A stretch of DNA of 64,000 nt from Adenophora triphylla var. japonica. Lineage: Eukaryota; Streptophyta; Magnoliopsida; Asterales; Campanulaceae. The DNA lies in NCBI GenBank assembly GCA_022495995.1, contig JAFEMH010000342.1, positions 682,001 through 746,000 of the forward strand, written 5' to 3'. Positions 58,637 to 64,000 of the stretch are shown piece after piece (positions within the stretch are counted from its first letter, which is position 1; each line of letters begins with the position of its first letter). The notes under the pieces were generated by a model that worked only from the letters and a program-made list of their open reading frames with translations, had not been told where the DNA came from and did not search any database. The position numbers and the translations under genes are program-made.

Positions 58637-60490
58637 TGATAAGTGACTTTTATATAGTCATTTATACATTTTATTTTAATATTTACTTAGTTTTTATTCC
58701 AACTTTAGCCTAAAAATAGTGTAATTTAGCTTCTTTTACCATTATCTTCGATTTTACACTTGTTGGTATAGTCTTAGTATATTTTACAGGTTTAAAGTCA
58801 AAATATTGGACAAATGAGGCTTTGAAAACATTAAGGGATCAAAGGCAAGGATGGACAACTTCAAAATCCTCATTCAAGCCAAAAAGTCACTGGAGCGGCC
58901 GTGCGCTATAAAGTGGAGCGGCCGTGCAAACCCTCAGTCAAAGCCAAAATTACCAAATGTTACTGGAGCGGCCGTGCGCTGTATTCTGGAGTGGCCGTGC
59001 AAGCTGGAGAGGCCGTGCGCTATAAAGTGGAGCGGCCGTGCACCTGCTGTTGCTGTGAAAAGGCACCTTTTCATTTGAAGCTCTTTGAAGGGATCCAACC
59101 CTTCACTCAAATGCTTATATAAGACACCTTTGTAATCAGTATTGGGCATCCAGAATACATCCAATATACAACCATATACATTCGAAAATACATCTTTAGA
59201 TGGATCAAATAACATCTAGATAGATATCAAAAATACTCTAGCAATATTTATACACAATTCTTGAAGATGTATCAATGATTCGTGACAAGTCCTTGTGTAC
59301 TCTTGAAGATTATGAAATGAAGATTATTCCATCCATTGTCTATCTCTTATTATGAATAAGTATCTCTTTCCTTATCTCTATTTCTTACTTACTTCTTTTT
59401 ATTATTTCAATGGTTTGAGTAATCCTCCATTTCTCGGAGTTGGAAACTCGATTATTTATATTCATGCTTCTCCTACATGTCATTTCATTTCTCTTCTTAT
59501 TAATTTTAAATTCTTGCAATTGGGGAGACGTCTTTAATTGTATAACCTCAGTTGATCAAATGAAAAACATTGATTAGCGGAACTCTAAGATTTGAACTAG
59601 GTCGAAAAATTACACAAAGTGATTTAAAGACCTAGGGATGATCCTTTAGTGGAAAATACGTGAGTGATAGACTTAAATGGTATTTTTGATTTATTTGGTA
59701 CCCTCGAGAGGTGAGTCGGATTTCCCGCGTGACGAACGGGATTACACTAAGCCGAACCCTCAAGAGAAAGGCCGGTGAGTCTTAAAATACATGTGTTAGT
59801 TAGCACAACTTAGCGTATCATCCTTGACTTGGCACTTTCATCTTAAAACAATTTCTTCATATTATTCTTGAATTGCTTGCAAGTATAAAAACGTTTATAT
59901 TTGTGGAACCCTAGTCAATTGGGAGAAGTACCTAGCGGAGAATTTCGATTGACGGAACCATATGAAGGAACTAGGTTTCATTGATCACGAGAGTAGTTCA
60001 ACGGCTAGGGTTGTTCTTTGAATGGAAAGTACGTTGAATTTCGATCTTAATGGATTCTTTCTAATTGTGGTCAGCTAGAGATAAGTCGGAATGCCCGTTT
60101 GTGACAGGGCGGGAGCATCATAAACGAAAATCTCAAACAGTTAGGACATAATTAGTAAAGAATACAACGCTACTGTCCTAACCAGAAGTAGTGTAAGCCT
60201 AATGTACCATCCTTGTTATTTTGATAAAAGCCTTTATTTAAAGCATATTTATTTGTTTTCAATCCCGAAAATACTATCATTATATGTCAGAGTAGTTTCT
60301 GTATTTTCTTAGTATTTTCTATTACAAATTCTTATCTCCCCCAATCATTTTATCCATATATTTATATAAAGACAAATATCATCTCAAAGTAAACCCTGTC
60401 TCTATGGTATCGACTCGTACTTGCACCCGCTATATTACAATAGCCCGTGCGCTTGCGGATATAAATAAACCGTTAGGTTTCGACCGAACA
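58637..60490 (+). repeat. 3' LTR of element K
   Basis: Same sequence and ends as the 5' LTR, followed by TTAAC. Confidence 0.95.
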
Positions 60491-63376
60491 TTAACTAGTA
60501 CTTGTTTCGAACAAATGTTACTAAGTTTCGGATTTGGGTAGGAGTATTATTTTCGTTTCTCATATGGATGATGAAGGATATAATTTTCTTATTGAGAATA
60601 AGAAGTTTTATATTTATTTAATGATATGCCTTATTGTATTGCATATGTCATTGAATGGTCTTCATATCCTTGATGATGAGAAACAAAATAATATTGAAAA
60701 TATCTAAAATATAAATGGGAAATCTAAACCGAATAATATGAACAAAGCGTTCATATGGCATTGCCGGATTGGTCAGATAAATAGGAAACATATATCTAAA
60801 CTCCATTAACATGGACTTTTAGACTCATATGATTCTAAATCATTTGAGGAATTTGGATCTTGTTTATTGGGATTATTGACCAAACCACCCTACACTAAGA
60901 GTAGTGAGAGGGCTAGTGACTTATTAGTCATTAAACATTAGATGTATATGGACTATTAAGCAGCATTGCTAGGGGAGGATTTTGGTATTTCATCACATTT
61001 ACCAATGACTTATCTAGATATGACTATGTCTATTTGATGAAGTTCAAAGGTGAATCGTTTGAGATGTTTCGAACATTTCAAGATGAAGTACAAAACAACT
61101 TGGCAAAACTATTAAGTACTTCGATTAGATCGAGGTGATGGATATTTGAGCCAAGAGTTTGACAATCATCTCAAAACTGTGAAATCATTTCAAAGTTGAC
61201 TCCACCAGGTACACCACATTGTATGGTGTGTCTGATAGAAGGAATTGAACCTTGTAGGACATGGATCGTTTGATGATGTGTCAAGTTGACTTTCCTATTT
61301 CCTTTTGAGGATATGCATTAGAAATAATGCGGTTACACTGAATTGAGTCCTTACTAAATCGGTTCCTAAGGCCCCACATGAGATGTGGCATGGAAGAAAA
61401 CTTAGTTTGTCTTTCAAGAAGATTTGGGTTTGCTAAGCTTATAAGAAGAGAGTTGTCTTTGATAAGTTAGCACGAAATCTGACAAGGTTATTTTCGAAAA
61501 TTAATCTTACAACCGCAAAGAGAACAAAATGTTTGTTGCTCTATACGATTTGTTTCTTGAGAAATAGTTTCTCAATAAAGAATCTAGTGGGAGTAAAATT
61601 AATCTTGAAGAAGTTCAAGAACCCGATAATAATATGGAACCAAGAGTAGAGACGGAACCAAGTTCACAAAGAGTTGTGGAACCGGTTCAAGATGCACAAG
61701 TCCATCGTAGATCGGATAGGTTATGATCCGAACTTGAGAAATATTGATTTCTCGTATCGAAAAGTAATAAAGTGGAAGTCATTGAGAATGATGATCCTAC
61801 TTGCTATCAAGAAGTGATGTCCTCTCCTAATTCGGAAAAATGACAAGAGGCCATGAAGTCCGAATTGCAATCCATGGCTGATAATCAAGTTTGGAACTTG
61901 ATTGATCCACCTGAAGGTGTAAAAACCATAAGGTTCAAGAAGGTCTTCAAGACCGACATGGATGGGAAGGTGTATACTTTCATGACTAAGGATTGTAACA
62001 AAAGGGATTTAAGCGAATTCATAGTATCGACTATGTTGAAACCTTTTTGCCAGTTACAATGCCAAAGTCTATTAGAGTTTCAATTGCCATTGTCACATAT
62101 TGTGACCATGTGATATGACAGATGGATGTCAAACGACTTTCTTTAAATGGAAAGATTATATTATTAAGGATGTGTATAGTACACAACCCGAAGTTTTGTC
62201 GATCCGAGAAATTCTAATAAAGTATGCATGTTGCAAAAAATCCATGAGATGGGTTGAAGCAAGCTTCAAGGAATTGGAATCTTCATTTTGATGAATCAGT
62301 CAAAAAGTTTGATTTCATCAAGTACGAAGATGAACCTTGTGTATGCATGAAATTCAGTGGGAGCATAGTATTATTTCTATTGTCTTATTACAATGATATC
62401 TTACTCATTGGAAAAACGATGTTCCGACACTTAAGACTTTCAAGTCTTGGTCAAGGAAAGGTTTCTCAATGAAAGATAGGGGTGAAGCAGCTTACATCCT
62501 TGGCATCAAAGATCTATAGAGATAGATCTAAAAGGATAAATTGGTTTGAGTCAAAATACTCACATTGACGAGGTTCTTAGAAGAGTCTAAGAAAAGTAAC
62601 TTGTCAATGGGTCATGGTGTTTCTCTTAGCAATACTCATTGTCTTATGACAACTGATGAGCAAAAAGGGAATGAATGAAGTTCTATATGCTCCGATATTT
62701 GAATCTGTCATGTATTCCATGATTTGTACTAGACCCGATGTCTCGTATGCTCTAAGCATGATGAGTCGATACCAATCTGATCCTGTTGAGAACCATTGGA
62801 TGGCAGTCAAGATGATCCTTAAGTACTTAAGAAGAACTAAGGATACGTTCTTGGTATTTGAAAGGTTGGAAGATAATCTTGTTGTAAGGGTTACATAGAT
62901 GCTAGCTTCCAATCTGACAAAGTTAATTTAAAATCGCAATTAGAGTTTGTGTTTATGCTTGTTAAAGGTGCAATTTTTGATTGGAAGAATTCCAAGCAGA
63001 AAATTGTAGCCGATTCTACTACTAAGGCTAAATTTTAGCAACATATGATGTAGCTAAAAGAGGCAGTTTGGATCAAAAGTTCATTTAGTGTTTTGAAAAT
63101 GTTCCAAATATCACTAATCGATGGAACTTTGCTGTGATAAATATGGTGCCATTTATGCAACAATGGAACCAAGGTCACAATAGCGATCCAAACACATACT
63201 TAGACGTTTTTCGAGGAATTCATAAAGAATGAGAAGACGTTAAGATATGCAAAGTATCAACCGATGATGACATTAGGGATTCACTTACAAAGACCCTCGC
63301 ACAGGCAGAAGCATGATGGTCATGTTAGGTCCATGAGTATTTGATACATAGATGGAGCCTAGTGCAAGTGGAAGAC
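60491..63376 (+). pseudogene. Pol of element J, heavily decayed
   Basis: The protease resumes after K, followed by integrase traces (TFTNDLSRYDYVYLMKFK near 60990-61050). Further pieces are the RT linker 61620-61900 (QDAQVHRRSDR, MKSELQSMADNQVWNLIDPPEGVKT), the RT remnant 62254-62472 with YYNDILLIG in place of YVDD, the connection domain 62656-62898 (MICTRPDVSYALSMMSRYQSD) and the C-terminus near 63270-63360. Almost every segment has stops. The sequence is closely parallel to H, inverted, but the defects differ. Confidence 0.8.
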
Positions 63377-63816
63377 TATTGGTGTAATGCCCTAGGCTTT
63401 AGTTATGTTTAACTTAAACCGTTATGTATCATCTTTATCCTTGATTAGAGAGAATGTTTATTATTTGATTATTATATATTTTGTATATTTATTGTAATAA
63501 TCTCCGTCCCTAATTATTAAGTGAATAATTAGTATAAATGTTAATGGATAATTATATGATGATTATATGCATAGAGATGCACATTAAATTTATGGGTACT
63601 TGTTAGAGAACAAGTGACTGGACTTGACCCGTATGAGATTTATGTCATGGTCAAATGTCATAATTAAATTTCATATGGTCACATCATTTAATCCCTAGAC
63701 CTGAGATTATCATGACCTTACATATGATGAAAGTCATGTTTGATTTTAGTCAAACGATATCTTAACACGATATTTATAAAGGCTATCTTTGGCATGATCG
63801 GATTCATGATGGGAAG
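63377..63816 (+). repeat. 3' LTR of element J, first 440 bases
   Basis: Starts TATTGGTGTAATGCCC (TA in place of TG) after gtgcaagtggaagac, a polypurine-like tract. It matches 48227-48378 and, inverted, the H LTR. It is interrupted after gggaag by the G-family LTR; the H LTR shows that the original sequence continued. Confidence 0.85.
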
Positions 63817-64000
63817 TGTTTTGGTAGAAAAAACAATAGAGTAGAATCTTAACTTTGATTAGTGTGTGGATTGGACAATAAGGAGGGGACTGTGGAATTC
63901 GACTATATGGAACAAAAGCACGATAAAGAGATAATGACACCACGATTTGTTAACGAGGAAAACCTTAGAGGTGACAACCTCTTTGGAAAAAACCCCGGGA
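63817..64000. mobile_element. Start of a second G-family LTR, running off the window
   Basis: TGTTTTGGTAGAAAAAACAA and onwards matches 41708-41905 with scattered differences to the last base of the window. It lies inside the J 3' LTR, so it is a separate later insertion and not the other end of element G. By analogy with G the element would be on the minus strand. Confidence 0.75.

Larger units (their letters stand above)
55247..60490 (+). mobile_element. Element K: LTR retrotransposon with 1.85 kb LTRs and no pol
   Basis: Complete ends and a 5-base target duplication TTAAC (55242-55246 and 60491-60495). LTRs are 1856 and 1854 bp with about 20-25 differences by eye, about 98.7% identical, so it is a young insertion. 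PBS at 57109-57126, polypurine tract at 58622-58636. The interior is only 1534 bases and has no gag or pol that I recognise, so it must depend on another element (LARD-like). The PBS and PPT types suggest a gypsy origin. Confidence 0.93.
48227..63816 (+). mobile_element. Element J: degenerate Ty1/copia element, host of H and K
   Basis: Plus-strand element. Its LTR start is seen at 48227-48378 and again at 63377-63528; the two differ at about two of 152 bases. Between them lie element H (minus strand, 48379-54056), the J interior (54057-55246 and 60491-63376) and element K (55247-60490). The rest of the J 5' LTR is missing, and the interior begins at the centre of a palindrome shared with H. 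The 3' LTR is cut at 63817 by a G-family LTR. Confidence 0.7.

Noticed and set aside
49860..63360. Palindrome as the product of a single hairpin cDNA insertion
   Set aside because: H and J differ in LTR sequence and in their mutations, and the left edge shows H inserted within the J LTR, so two insertions are more likely. Kept only as an alternative.
63817..64000. Second LTR of element G closing a single 22 kb element
   Set aside because: It lies inside the 3' LTR of J, while G is interrupted in its RT by J. The sequence expected after J is G protease/gag, not an LTR start, so a separate insertion fits better.

Overview
The window is a block of nested transposable elements from a nuclear plant genome. 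I see no host gene, rRNA, tRNA or CRISPR array that I can support. The evidence for a flowering plant is: Ty1/copia and Ty3/gypsy gag-pol proteins of plant type, plant-type primer-binding sites, Stowaway-like MITEs with CTCCCTCCGT ends, a Tourist-like MITE with a TTA target duplication, and spliceosomal-type introns in one reading frame. The AT-rich background suggests a eudicot, but I cannot name the species. Nearly every coding region carries stops or frameshifts.

Layout, left to right. (A) 1-10325: minus-strand Ty3/gypsy element of Tat/Ogre-like layout. It has a 5' LTR, a PBS, gag-protease and integrase, but no reverse transcriptase or RNase H. A plus-strand (antisense) DUF7745-like ORF lies beyond the integrase. 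A is inserted in the RT gene of (B) 10326-14993, another minus-strand gypsy element. B abuts a ~160 bp AT-rich tandem repeat (15003-16247) that holds two MITEs. (X) 16248-~19945 is a plus-strand copia fragment whose RT core is tandemly triplicated with a 650 bp period. X joins directly to (D), an old plus-strand gypsy element cut into pieces (19946-20514, 27168-29587, 33451-33594, 41620-41707) by copia element C (20515-27167, TSD GATCT), a MITE (27764-28050), copia element F (29588-33450), copia element E (~33595-41619) and gypsy element G.

(G) 41708-48226 is a minus-strand gypsy element. It has a 3' LTR, a plus-strand intron-bearing antisense gene (42607-44294) and IN-RNase H-RT. It is cut at 48227 by copia element J (plus strand), whose LTR was in turn hit by the related copia element H (minus strand). 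H and J lie head to head and form a multi-kilobase imperfect palindrome centred at 54056/54057. J also carries K (55247-60490, TSD TTAAC), a young LTR element with 1.85 kb LTRs and no pol. At 63817 the 3' LTR of J is cut by a second copy of the G-family LTR, which runs off the window.

The most interesting points are: two gypsy elements with different antisense ORFs in the same slot between integrase and 3' LTR; short palindromic motifs clustered upstream of the LTR TATA boxes in two unrelated elements (A and K); the H/J palindrome; and the RT triplication. Many stops fit C-to-T decay of methylated cytosines (CGA to TGA, CAG to TAG), as expected for silenced DNA.
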